Origin: JBLHKW01 sp047618565
Lineage (GTDB): Bacteria > Planctomycetota > UBA1135 > GCA-002686595
Reading direction: 5' to 3'
Length of the DNA: 28,956 nt
Assembly: GCA_047618565.1 (NCBI GenBank)
Contig: JBLHKW010000057.1
Location: 1 to 28,956 of the forward strand
This document shows positions 1 to 8,412 of the stretch, piece by piece. Under the pieces are notes generated by a model, which saw nothing but the letters and a program-made list of their open reading frames with translations, did not search any database and was not told where the DNA came from. The translations under genes were made by a program, and so were the position numbers. Position 1 is the first letter of the stretch; each line of letters begins with the position of its first letter.

Positions 1-94
1 TACGGGTTTGCCTCGGGCTGCGCCCTCCGCAATTCCCGAACGCGGCCCCGTGGGGCCAACGCGCGAGAAGCACCACCAGAAGCCGAATCGACGC

Positions 95-127
95 GTTTTG
101 GCTCGCGCTTCATGAATTATCCGGGCT
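95..127 (+). repeat. 33-bp intergenic repeat unit, left copy
   Basis: This stretch matches 28866-28898 at 29 of 33 positions without gaps. The core is TTCATGAATTATCCGGGCT, preceded by a GTTTTGGCTCGCG-like arm. TTCATGAA is itself palindromic. The unit ends only about 10 bases before the likely start codon of the first gene, so it lies in that gene's leader. The rest of 1-94 holds a short hairpin (GGCCCC at 44-49, GGGGCC at 52-57) and no gene I can support. Confidence 0.7.
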
Positions 128-137
128 CGAGGCCTGG

Positions 138-1046
138 TTGCTCGGCATGCGGACGTTGAAGCGTGCGCCCGCGCTCGCAGCGCTGGTGTCGCTTGGAATT
201 CTGCTGGTCGCGGGCGGGACCCTACTGGTCGTGCGCGCTCTCACCGGCGCGACCGGTGCCTTGATGGAAGTACTGGGTGATCGATCGCTTCGCCTGCACG
301 TCGCGGTGGCGCATGTGGTGGTGATGGCGGTACTGCTCGTGCTCGTGTTCACGAACGCCCGTCCGCAGGAGCCGCAGGGGCCCGTTGCACGTCAGGCCTG
401 GCGCCAGTTCCGGCGCGGATGGACGCTATTGTGGTGCTCCTGGCTCGCGTTGTACTCGTGGCTCGGCCTGTACTGGTCCATGGAGTCCGCGGGCGTCGCG
501 ACCTGGTCCCGCTGGGGGCCGCCGGTGGCCGACCTGCTCAACGTGGTCACGGCGGCAGCGTTCTTCTATCTGTTCCTGGTGCTCGATCGACCGAGCGTCA
601 AGGCGGATGGGCTTCCGGAACGGGACCGCACCTTCCGTCGAAGCCTGGTCGGCGTGGCGATCGTCTGTGGAGCGACGGCCCTGCTCTCCATTCTTGGACG
701 CTTCGAGTGGTTCGGCCTGGAGGCCTTCGGTCCGCTCATGGGCTCGTTGCTGGTCGCGATCTCGATGGCCTTCTTCGTCGGACGCCTGAGCGATTCGCAC
801 CTGCAGGTGCGGCGCGCGCTGCTCGCACCCCTGTATTTCTACGTGGCGATCCAGGTGCTCTGGCACCTGTCCGTGATGCAGGAGGCCGCCGGCGAGGTCG
901 CGAACGCGCTCGTCCTGTGCGGCGCCCTGGCGCTGAAGATCTACCTCTTCGCGCTCGTCACGCGCTGGATCCAGGACGGTCAACTGCAACGCTACTTCGA
1001 CGAGGTGGCGTTTCCGCGCCTGCCGTCGGATCTGGATCGTTCGTGA
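138..1046 (+). CDS. Polytopic integral membrane protein, unknown family
   Basis: The 302-residue product is dominated by hydrophobic stretches. I count about seven or eight likely transmembrane helices: two in the first 75 residues, one near 98-115, one near 133-150, then 170-187, 198-215, 230-247 and 255-275. A short charged loop sits near 150-170. No enzymatic motif or output domain is visible; the layout recalls a stand-alone 7TM sensor module, but that is only a resemblance. The TTG at 138 has GAGG five bases upstream (129-132). The ATG at 147 (fourth codon) is an alternative but lies 14 bases from that GAGG. The 33-bp repeat unit lies immediately upstream. I do not recognise the family. 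Confidence 0.7.
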   Translation: MLGMRTLKRAPALAALVSLGILLVAGGTLLVVRALTGATGALMEVLGDRSLRLHVAVAHVVVMAVLLVLVFTNARPQEPQGPVARQAWRQFRRGWTLLWCSWLALYSWLGLYWSMESAGVATWSRWGPPVADLLNVVTAAAFFYLFLVLDRPSVKADGLPERDRTFRRSLVGVAIVCGATALLSILGRFEWFGLEAFGPLMGSLLVAISMAFFVGRLSDSHLQVRRALLAPLYFYVAIQVLWHLSVMQEAAGEVANALVLCGALALKIYLFALVTRWIQDGQLQRYFDEVAFPRLPSDLDRS

Positions 1047-1072
1047 GTCGAGCGCGCCCGAGCACCTGGCCG

Positions 1073-1088
1073 ACCGGGTGACCCCGGT
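1073..1088 (+). terminator. Short hairpin after the first gene
   Basis: ACCGGG and CCCGGT form a perfect 6-bp stem with a 4-base loop, 26 bases after the preceding stop codon. There is no T run, so intrinsic termination is uncertain. Confidence 0.3.
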
Positions 1089-1169
1089 TCCGGGCCCATG
1101 CCCGCTCCTGAGTGCCACGAGGCGCCAGCGGCAGATTCTTCGGATCCAATGCGGGACCAGGTGTAAGGT

Positions 1170-1181
1170 CCGTGCGCACGG
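1170..1181. promoter_or_regulatory. 12-bp perfect palindrome, operator candidate
   Basis: CCGTGCGCACGG is its own reverse complement. It lies just upstream of the AT-containing stretch TTCGTATAGG, which could hold a -10 element (TATAGG) for the gene starting at 1280. No convincing -35 box was found. The operator role is inference from position and symmetry only. Confidence 0.25.
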
Positions 1182-1279
1182 TTCGTATAGGGGCACGAGC
1201 TGCGGCCCTGGAGCATGGACTCCCTGGCAGCGTCCCGATTCCCCGCAGGGCCAGCCTGCGCTCCACGATCGACATTGCG

Positions 1280-4237
1280 ATGAAGAACAAGATCCTGATC
1301 GGTATCAGCCTGGCGCTGCTGTGCGCCGGGGCGTGGTGGGCCATGAGCGGGGGGACCTCGAGCGTTGTGGCCCTGACCCCGGACGGATCGGTGGGGGCCT
1401 CGAGTGCGAGATCGGAAGCCGTGCTCGACGGGCCCGCTATCGCGGGTGCTCTGGGCGCGGATCAAGACGTGAAGGTGCGCGAGGCGCTGGCCGAGGACGC
1501 ACCCGTGCTCGAGGCGGCGGCCGATTCCTGGGTCGGAGAGCTGGGCGGTGTGATCGGGCGCGTGGTCGAGGAGGACGGCAGCGCGGTGGCCGGGGTCTCG
1601 GTCGCGTTCATCCAGGTGGATGCAAACCTGATGCTGGGGGCCGACTGGGCCGAGCTCGGGGAAGGCTCGCCGGAACTGGTGCTCGAGCGGACGCTTACCG
1701 ATGCAGAAGGGCGCTTTCGAATGACCGGGGCCTACGACGGCTCCTTCCAGGGCCTGGGCATCGATCTGCGCGGTCCACGCTGCACGATACGCGTGGTCGA
1801 TACACAGGTGCACCACCGCGAGGTGACCGACCTCGGCGACATCATCATGGTCGCGGGATGCACGGTGATCGGGCGCGTTACGGATGAGGATGGTGGGCCG
1901 GTCGCCGGTGTGCGCGTACGCATCGTGCCCATCGCTCCCGACGGCGTCGAGGCCGTGATCCCGGTCGAGGTGCAGGACTTCCGTTCGGATTGCGCGGTCG
2001 GGATCTCCGCATACATTCACGATGGATCGAGCTCGCCGGTGGTGGAGCCGCCGCCGCTGGTGCGTCGTCACCTGGACGACCTGCCGATACCGACGACGAT
2101 CAGCGATGTGGAAGGGCGCTACCGATTTGAGGGCGTTCCCATCGGCGACATCATGCTCGCGATCGACCTGCGCGGCTGGCTCGGGATGCTGCGCAAGGAC
2201 AGCACGCGGCCGGGCGAGGTGGAATTGCCCGACGCGATCCTGCGCGCCGGGCGCGTCATATCGGGCGAGGTGATCGACACGGAGGGCGATCCCGTCGCGG
2301 GTGCGGAGGTGATGGCCGGGGCAGAGATCGGCGGCGTGGCTGCGATCCTGCAGCCCGCCGGGGTCACCGATCTGGAGGGACGCTTCTCGGTCTCCGGCTG
2401 CCCGTTGCTGGGCAACCTCGTGGCCTGTGCCCGGCGCGAGAAGAACGAACCCTGGGTTGGCGTCGTGGGGGCGGAGGTCGACGACATGGAGATCGAGCTC
2501 GAGACGGTCTTCAACGTGGTGGTGCACGTGCTGGATCTGGCGGGCCAGCCCGTGGCGGGTGCAAAGGTCAGCCTGCAGCCTGGCTTCGAAGCGGAATCGC
2601 CCATGCTGTGGATGATGCGCGTGCGCTCGCTCGGGGCGCCCGAGCGCGTCTCGCGCTTCTCCGAGGGCGAGACCGGTGTCTACACCTGTCGCGATGTGAC
2701 GCCGGGCATGTACGAGGTGCGCGTGCGGCCGTCGGAGCTGAGTCCGGTGCATCGGACGGAAGAGGTCTGGCCCGGGATGCCGCCCCTCACGCTCGTCTGT
2801 CAGCCGGGACGCTTTCTGGACCTGAGCGTCTTCGATCGCACGACCGGCGAGCCCGTGGTCCACGCGCGCGCCAGCATCGTGCAGCCCAGCAACGATCTGT
2901 TTCGCGCACTCGCGGTCGGTCGTACGAACTCCGATGGGCTCCTGCGCCTCGGTCCGTACGTCAGCGGCGCCGACGATTCAGGCGCTGGCGACGGCGAGAA
3001 CCAGGTGCTGGTGCAGCATCCGCGCTACGCCGACGCTGCCATTGTCGTGCATGAGAGCGTGCCGACGGCCGAGGTGCTGCTGGCGCGCGGGAACGAGCTG
3101 CGTGGTCGCATTCAGTGGGGGCCTGATCCGCCGCGGCAGATCTACATGCTGATCCTCGAGCGGCGCAACCTCGGAAACGGTGGAGGTGATATCGCCGAGG
3201 CGTTCCTGCCACCGCGCTTTGCTCGAACCGCACTCGATGGATCGTTCCGATTTACCAACCTGCCGAGCGGCACCTACCAGCTCCAGGTTCACGAGCGCTG
3301 GCTCGGAGGCGATCCGCTCGATCTTGCGCGCGGTGGCCTGGAGCCCGTGCTCGTCTATCGACAGGACGATATCGCCGTCGAGGAAGGGCCTGCGCTCGAT
3401 CTGCTCATCGACCTGGGCATCGCGGGCACCGGAGACACGGCGCGCGTGGCCGGTTACGTGCGCTTCGACGGGAAGCCTCTCGCAGATGCCACCGTTCAGG
3501 CCAGCGGGATGGGAAGTCGCGGGCAAGCCACGACCGATGCCGACGGCTACTACGAGACGACCCCGTTTCTGGTGGGGGAATCCTGCAACGTCAGGGTGTG
3601 GGCGATGATCGATTCGCAGAAGCGCGAGCTGCACTCGGGGGAGATCACGCCGACCCCCGGCAGCGTGTATCGCCTCGACATCGACGGGGACTCCGTGGAG
3701 ATTCAGGTGCGTGTGAAGGGCGAGGAGGATGGGCGCCCAATCGCGGGCGCGAACGTCAGCCTGCATGTCAACGGCAGCCGTTCGAACCGTGCGCGCGGGA
3801 AGACGGATGCGAGCGGCGAACTGGCCTTGACCGTGTTCGGTTCAGGCACTTGCGAGGTCAAGGTCGAGGCTCCCGATCGCCTCGAGACCACGCACGCGTT
3901 CTCACTGGACGATGGCGATGTGGGGGATCCGATCGAGATCGTTCTCGCGCGCGCCGTGCCCTGTGCTGGCATGGCTGACCTCTCGAGCATCGGATTCGAG
4001 GGCGGGCAGCGGGTCTTCATGCAGGTCCGTGGCGAAGGGGAAATCTCCGAGGGCGTCCGGCTCGATCCCGCCGACATGGATGAGTCGGGCTGCATGCCCT
4101 TCGACATCGATGGCCTGGGCCCCGGGGAGTACACCGCGAGGTTCTACGTGGAGAACGAGTGGTCGCGCCCGGTGGCCTTCGAACTGCCCGTTGCCGGGGA
4201 CTCGGAACTGCTTCTCGTTCACCCCGGACCGGAGTGA
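1280..4237 (+). CDS. Membrane-anchored multi-domain protein with repeated carboxypeptidase-regulatory-like modules
   Basis: The 985-residue product starts with a basic tip (MKNK) and a hydrophobic segment (about 5-21), read as a signal anchor or signal peptide. At least seven modules follow with the CarboxypepD_reg-like signature (G-x-V-x-D/E-x-x-G-x-P-V-A-G-A/V-x-V), beginning near residues 91, 197, 325, 412, 513, 721 and 807, with a weaker one near 607. Many are followed by a T-D-x-E/D-G-R/Y-F/Y strand, as expected of this beta-sandwich fold. No peptidase or other catalytic domain is visible, so an extracytoplasmic structural, adhesive or binding role is likely. The frame is open upstream to 1112, but the ATG at 1280 begins a clear signal sequence. 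The gene is convergent with the ABC operon; only 25 bases separate the stops. Confidence 0.8.
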   Translation: MKNKILIGISLALLCAGAWWAMSGGTSSVVALTPDGSVGASSARSEAVLDGPAIAGALGADQDVKVREALAEDAPVLEAAADSWVGELGGVIGRVVEEDGSAVAGVSVAFIQVDANLMLGADWAELGEGSPELVLERTLTDAEGRFRMTGAYDGSFQGLGIDLRGPRCTIRVVDTQVHHREVTDLGDIIMVAGCTVIGRVTDEDGGPVAGVRVRIVPIAPDGVEAVIPVEVQDFRSDCAVGISAYIHDGSSSPVVEPPPLVRRHLDDLPIPTTISDVEGRYRFEGVPIGDIMLAIDLRGWLGMLRKDSTRPGEVELPDAILRAGRVISGEVIDTEGDPVAGAEVMAGAEIGGVAAILQPAGVTDLEGRFSVSGCPLLGNLVACARREKNEPWVGVVGAEVDDMEIELETVFNVVVHVLDLAGQPVAGAKVSLQPGFEAESPMLWMMRVRSLGAPERVSRFSEGETGVYTCRDVTPGMYEVRVRPSELSPVHRTEEVWPGMPPLTLVCQPGRFLDLSVFDRTTGEPVVHARASIVQPSNDLFRALAVGRTNSDGLLRLGPYVSGADDSGAGDGENQVLVQHPRYADAAIVVHESVPTAEVLLARGNELRGRIQWGPDPPRQIYMLILERRNLGNGGGDIAEAFLPPRFARTALDGSFRFTNLPSGTYQLQVHERWLGGDPLDLARGGLEPVLVYRQDDIAVEEGPALDLLIDLGIAGTGDTARVAGYVRFDGKPLADATVQASGMGSRGQATTDADGYYETTPFLVGESCNVRVWAMIDSQKRELHSGEITPTPGSVYRLDIDGDSVEIQVRVKGEEDGRPIAGANVSLHVNGSRSNRARGKTDASGELALTVFGSGTCEVKVEAPDRLETTHAFSLDDGDVGDPIEIVLARAVPCAGMADLSSIGFEGGQRVFMQVRGEGEISEGVRLDPADMDESGCMPFDIDGLGPGEYTARFYVENEWSRPVAFELPVAGDSELLLVHPGPE

Positions 4238-4262
4238 ACGCCGGCGCGAGTCGGCGCGCGGC

Positions 4263-5372
4263 TCAGGCTTCGTCCTTGACCACGTACTCGTGCTGCGCCG
4301 CCATGACCGACGAGGCGCCGAGGGTGACCACGATGATGGCCAGCAACGCGGCCAGGGCAAACGGTAGCGAGGCACCGCCCACGACGCGCGCCATCTCGCG
4401 TGGCACCTGCAGGTCGAGGATCTCAACCACCAGCGAGCGCAGGTAATAGGTGACCGTGATCTGGTTGATCAGCGCGGGCACGAACGACAGGATCAGCTCG
4501 AACAGGATGCCGTAGATGAGCGCGACGATCATCGCGCGCCTTGGCGTCAGGAAGCCGAAGAAGATGAAGACCGCGTTGTAGGCGAACAGCGCACCGATCG
4601 CTCCGGCCAGGATGCCGATCAGGAGCGAGATGTCGCTGGAGAAGCCCAGGATCATCCAGGAGGCCGTGAGGCTGATCGCGGTGGGGATGGCCAGCGATGC
4701 CACGATGCCCAGGTACTTGCCGACCACGAAATGCCAGCGCGGCAACGGGCGCGAGAACAGGTAGGGCAGGGTCTTGCCGTCGAGTTCGGATCCCAGCACC
4801 GAGGTGCCGTAGAGCAGGGCGAGCAGCAGGCAGATGACCTGGGGGTACAGGATGAACAGGTAGCCGGCGCAGACGGAGCGCACGGTGACGTCGACTACAG
4901 CGAGTTCGGGCCTCACGGAGTCCCGATGATTACGGTGCTGGATGTGCCAGTTGTTGCCGCTGGGCTTCAGGCTCTCGTCGGTCCAGAGCTCGCCGTCGCG
5001 CACGATCAGGTAGCCGCGATTGACGACCAGGACCATGTCATCGTCGATCGGGCCGCGATGGGTTTTCCACTCACGACCGTTGTGGCGGCGCGTTTCATAG
5101 TGGACCCCTTCTTCGGTCAGAATGATCTTCCCGCCCGCGAACTCCTCGTCCTGGCCGCTCCACAGGATAGGCCGAGTATCCGCCGAGAAGACGCCAGCCG
5201 CGGCCCTGTTGACGGTCTGTTCCTCCTGGATCTCGTCCCGGATTTCGCCCAGGCCGCCCGAGGTCACCGCACCGAAGGTGAGCAACACCGGCAGCAGCAG
5301 GCACACGGCCATGAGCCACTTCATGCGACCGCCCAGGATCTGGCGGATCTGCGCGCGAAACATTTCCTGCAT
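4263..5372 (-). CDS. ABC-2 type exporter permease with large extracytoplasmic loop
   Basis: The 369-residue product is the membrane subunit paired with the ATPase just upstream. A first helix lies near residues 18-37. A soluble, mostly extracytoplasmic segment of about 130 residues follows (about 38-165), then five or six further helices. The stretch LGSELDGKTLPYLFSRPLPR before the third helix resembles the cytosolic coupling segment of ABC-2 permeases of the NatB/YhaP type. The start codon overlaps the ATPase stop by one base (TGATG), so the two are translationally coupled. It is the last gene of the block and converges on the multi-module protein at 1280-4237. The substrate is unknown. Confidence 0.85.
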   Translation of the reverse strand: MQEMFRAQIRQILGGRMKWLMAVCLLLPVLLTFGAVTSGGLGEIRDEIQEEQTVNRAAAGVFSADTRPILWSGQDEEFAGGKIILTEEGVHYETRRHNGREWKTHRGPIDDDMVLVVNRGYLIVRDGELWTDESLKPSGNNWHIQHRNHRDSVRPELAVVDVTVRSVCAGYLFILYPQVICLLLALLYGTSVLGSELDGKTLPYLFSRPLPRWHFVVGKYLGIVASLAIPTAISLTASWMILGFSSDISLLIGILAGAIGALFAYNAVFIFFGFLTPRRAMIVALIYGILFELILSFVPALINQITVTYYLRSLVVEILDLQVPREMARVVGGASLPFALAALLAIIVVTLGASSVMAAQHEYVVKDEA

Positions 5373-6298
5373 CAGTCCACCGACATGAGGTAGTTGAAGA
5401 CGGCTTCGAGCTTGTCGTCCGCGGAGACGAGTTCGTGGACGCGCACACCCGAGCGCGCCACGGCCTCCGGCAGACCGGTGTAGAAGGTGTCCGGATCACG
5501 GGTCAACGCGACCAGCTCGCCGCGCTTGGTGTCCATCTCGAGGCCTTCCACGGGCAGTCCCTGCAGGAGCGTCTGGGCCAGCTGCTTGACGTCGTCGCAG
5601 CGCATCGTGATGCGGTGCGGAAACTCGTTCATGAGCGAGCGGATCTCCTGCACGCGACCGGAGGCCAGGACGCGGCCGCCGTAGATCAACACGAACTGGT
5701 CCGTCATCGCCTGCACCTCGTGCAGCACGTGCGAGGCGATCAGGATGCTCTTGCCCTCCTCGCCGAGGGACAGGACGATGTCGATGATCTCGCGCCGGCA
5801 GATCGGGTCGGTTCCGGTCAGGGGTTCGTCGAGGATCAGGAAGTCCGGATCGTGCACGATGGCCTGGGCCACCTTGGTGCGCTGGCGCATGCCCTTCGAG
5901 TAGGTCCCGATGGTGCGGTGCATGAACTCGGTCGCGCCGACCCGTTCGAGGGCCTGCTCGGCGCGCTCCTTGGCCTGGGCGCCCAGGCCGCTGATCTTGG
6001 CGAGCGAGGTCACGAACTCGAGCGCTGAGAGGGAGTCGTAGAACGAGTCGTGCTCCGGGCACAGCCCGATACGCGCGAGCAGCTGCATGTTGTTCCAGGG
6101 ATTCATCCCGAACACGCGCACCTGGCCCTCGGTCGGCCGCAGCTGGCCGGTCAGGAGCTTGAGAAAGGTGGACTTGCCGGCGCCGTTGGGTCCCAGCAGG
6201 CCGATCACGCCGGGCTCCAGGTCCAGGCTCACGTCGTTGACGCCGATCACCATGCCGAACAGCTTGGTCATACCCCGTGTTTCGATCAGGCTGCCCAT
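5372..6298 (-). CDS. ABC transporter ATP-binding protein (second pair)
   Basis: This 308-residue cytoplasmic ATPase powers the adjacent permease. Visible motifs are Walker A GPNGAGKS (37-44), a Q-loop variant with CPEHD, signature YSKGMRQR in place of canonical LSGGQ, Walker B LILDEP, and the switch His in ASHVLHE. The YS-K/T-GM-R-Q-R/K form of the signature is typical of the NatA/DrrA/CcmA-like group that pairs with ABC-2 permeases. About 100 C-terminal residues form a small accessory domain common to this group. Both ends overlap neighbouring genes by one base (TGATG), placing it inside a tight operon. Confidence 0.9.
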   Translation of the reverse strand: MGSLIETRGMTKLFGMVIGVNDVSLDLEPGVIGLLGPNGAGKSTFLKLLTGQLRPTEGQVRVFGMNPWNNMQLLARIGLCPEHDSFYDSLSALEFVTSLAKISGLGAQAKERAEQALERVGATEFMHRTIGTYSKGMRQRTKVAQAIVHDPDFLILDEPLTGTDPICRREIIDIVLSLGEEGKSILIASHVLHEVQAMTDQFVLIYGGRVLASGRVQEIRSLMNEFPHRITMRCDDVKQLAQTLLQGLPVEGLEMDTKRGELVALTRDPDTFYTGLPEAVARSGVRVHELVSADDKLEAVFNYLMSVD

Positions 6299-7395
6299 CA
6301 GACGTTCACCTGGCCCTTCGCGCGCCGCACGATGACCACGCCGCAGGCGACGCTCAGGCCGATCAAGCAGGCGATGGATACGATCGGCGGGTAGCCGCCG
6401 CCGGCGATGTCGAGTACCTGGTCCGTGCTTGCATTGCTGCCGCCGACGGTGACCTCACCCACTTCTTCTGCCAGATCGAGCAGCATCTCGCGCATGTCAC
6501 CGCCGGAGTTACTGAACTGCTCGAGCAGCATTTCAATGTTGTTACGTACGTCGAAGATGCCGGATGTGGCTCGGGTGGTCAGCTCACGGATGGAGAGCAG
6601 CGATGCCCAGGCTGGTGGCTCGATGTCTTCCGAAAAACGACCACCGAGGGTCAGTGTGCGGAATGCGATCTCACCGAAGATCCAGACGGCGACCCACAGG
6701 AAGGTCGCGATCTTGCGGTCCTTGGTGAAGGACGAGATCAGGAGCACGACCATGGCGACCGGGATCGCGGTGATCAGTGATGACATCACGACCTTGAGCA
6801 GGATCGGCAAGGTGGCGACGAGCGTGCTGGTGTTTGGGGATAAACCGATGCCTATCGCATACAGCAGGAGCGCGGGAAAGAGCGTCATGCTGAACACGAA
6901 GAAGATGACGGTCCCGAGTTTCCCGAGCAGGTACTGCCAGGGCTGGATCGGCTTGCTGAAGTAGACCAGGAAGGCCTTGCTGCGCATGTCCTTGGCGATC
7001 AACGGCGGGCCGACGATGGCCACAACGATCATCGACAGCGCCGATCCGGTGTATGCAAAGAAGAAGTAGAACGCGAGCGACCAGATCCCCGGCAGGGACA
7101 ACTCAGGGTGCTCGCGCAGCTGGCCGAGGGCTTCGGAGGGCAGGAAATTGAGCGCGATCTGAGTCAGGATCGTGCCTTCGTCCAGGGAGTTCTTCGGATC
7201 GGCAACGTAGCCGATGGCGAGGAAGAACGGGCAGAAGTACAGGATCGGCATCCATGCGAATACGAGGAAGCGTCGCAGGAGCTTGCTGCTCTTGTAGGCG
7301 ATGCTGACCTCGGACTTGGCGATCGCGATCGCGCGCCGGAAAAGGCCCGTACGCTTGCCTTCCCAGTGGCGGTAACCGAGTTCGGAAATGGGCAT
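6298..7395 (-). CDS. ABC-2 type exporter permease (first pair)
   Basis: The 365-residue product has a cytoplasmic N-terminus that includes YRHWEGKR. About six helices follow, with the first near 45-63, then about 107-130 and 155-180 and others after these; the last is near 338-356. The motif KDMRSKAFLVYFSKPI between helices matches the coupling region of ABC-2 permeases. A non-membrane segment of about 80 residues (roughly 250-330) lies before the last helix. It starts one base after the ATPase at 7397-8344 ends and overlaps the next ATPase by one base. The substrate cannot be told from sequence. Confidence 0.85.
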   Translation of the reverse strand: MPISELGYRHWEGKRTGLFRRAIAIAKSEVSIAYKSSKLLRRFLVFAWMPILYFCPFFLAIGYVADPKNSLDEGTILTQIALNFLPSEALGQLREHPELSLPGIWSLAFYFFFAYTGSALSMIVVAIVGPPLIAKDMRSKAFLVYFSKPIQPWQYLLGKLGTVIFFVFSMTLFPALLLYAIGIGLSPNTSTLVATLPILLKVVMSSLITAIPVAMVVLLISSFTKDRKIATFLWVAVWIFGEIAFRTLTLGGRFSEDIEPPAWASLLSIRELTTRATSGIFDVRNNIEMLLEQFSNSGGDMREMLLDLAEEVGEVTVGGSNASTDQVLDIAGGGYPPIVSIACLIGLSVACGVVIVRRAKGQVNV

Positions 7396-7396
7396 G

Positions 7397-8344
7397 TCAG
7401 GCTTTCGCTTCGACCGTTTCCATGGTCGGGCCGGCCTCGGTGGCGCGCACGGCGTCCAGGTAGATGTCCTCGAGTGAATTTCTGCTGGGGGTCATCTCGC
7501 GCACGGTGATGCCCGTCTCGCGCGAGGCCGCAAATACGGCCGCCCCGAGGTCGTCAGCGCCGAACACCAGCGCGGCGTCCCGGCCGGCGCTCTCGATGCG
7601 ATAGCCCCGGGCCTGCAGGTTCGCACTGAGGGGCGCGATGTCACCCGCCACGCGTACGCGGCAGCTCGGGTGAACGCTGCGCCGCAGCTCGGGAATCGTG
7701 TCGTAGACCAGCAGCTTGCCGCGCCCCAGGATCAGGGCCGCGTCGCAGCAGGTCTCGACGTCGGTCAGGATGTGGGTGGACAGCACCACGCTCATGCCGC
7801 GTTTCTCCACCAGGCTGCGGATCAGGCGCAGCATGCGCACGCGCCCGGCGGGGTCGAGGCCGTTGGTGGGCTCGTCCAGGAACAACAGCTTGGGTGCGTG
7901 CACCAGGGACTGGGCCAGCTTGACCTTCTGGCGCATGCCCGTGGAGTAGGTCTGCACCTCGCGATAGCGCTCCTCGCCCAGGGCCACGTAGTCGAGGATC
8001 TCGTGGGCGCGGCGCAGGGCCGTCAGGGCGGGCAGGCCGGCGAGTTCACCGGCGAGCGCCACGGACTGCACGCCCGCCAGGCCCGCGATCGAGCAGTCGT
8101 CCTCGGGCATGTAGCCCACCTGTTCACGGATCGCTGGCGATTGGGTGCGCGCGTCGAGTCCGAGCACCTTGGCGCTTCCACTCGACAGCTTCACCAGGCC
8201 GAGCAATCCCTTGATCAGGGTGCTCTTGCCGGCGCCGTTGGGTCCCAGCAGGCCGATGGCGCCGGGCTTGACCGAGACCGTGAGCCCGGCCAGCGCCTGG
8301 AACTTCCCGTAGTACTTGGCGACGTCAGTCAGCTCGATGATCAT
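7397..8344 (-). CDS. ABC transporter ATP-binding protein (first pair)
   Basis: This 315-residue NatA-like ATPase heads the ABC block. Walker A GPNGAGKST ends with the nucleotide-binding Lys at residue 40. Also visible are a Q-loop variant (MPEDD), signature YSTGMRQK, Walker B LLFLDEP and switch His in LSTHIL. An in-frame TTG at 8383 would add 13 residues, but the ATG at 8344 gives the usual N-terminus (MIIELTDVAKYYG) and leaves the hairpin at 8370-8405 outside the gene. Its signature and size resemble the ATPase at 5372-6298, so the two pairs may have arisen by duplication. They may form two separate transporters or one heteromeric complex. Confidence 0.9.
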   Translation of the reverse strand: MIIELTDVAKYYGKFQALAGLTVSVKPGAIGLLGPNGAGKSTLIKGLLGLVKLSSGSAKVLGLDARTQSPAIREQVGYMPEDDCSIAGLAGVQSVALAGELAGLPALTALRRAHEILDYVALGEERYREVQTYSTGMRQKVKLAQSLVHAPKLLFLDEPTNGLDPAGRVRMLRLIRSLVEKRGMSVVLSTHILTDVETCCDAALILGRGKLLVYDTIPELRRSVHPSCRVRVAGDIAPLSANLQARGYRIESAGRDAALVFGADDLGAAVFAASRETGITVREMTPSRNSLEDIYLDAVRATEAGPTMETVEAKA

Positions 8345-8369
8345 ACGGGTCTCAGCGTACTCTGTTCGG

Positions 8370-8405
8370 GACAGCTCCCCCAAGGGAGAGCTTCGGGGAG
8401 CTGTC
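8370..8405 (-). terminator. Strong hairpin between the coiled-coil gene and the ABC operon
   Basis: GACAGCTCCCC (8370-8380) and GGGGAGCTGTC (8395-8405) are a perfect 11-bp inverted repeat. After one C/C mismatch the stem continues with AAG/CTT, leaving a 6-base loop. It begins 7 bases after the stop of the coiled-coil gene and ends 25 bases before the ATPase start. No T run follows on either strand, so it may stabilise mRNA or attenuate rather than terminate fully. It could set unequal expression of the first gene and the transporters. Confidence 0.5.
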
Positions 8406-8412
8406 GTCGGGA

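Noticed and set aside
992..2863. 623-codon minus-strand open frame opposite the multi-module protein
   Set aside because: Composition is the His/Arg/Asp-rich pattern typical of antisense frames in GC-rich DNA. The plus-strand product has clear domain repeats and a signal sequence.
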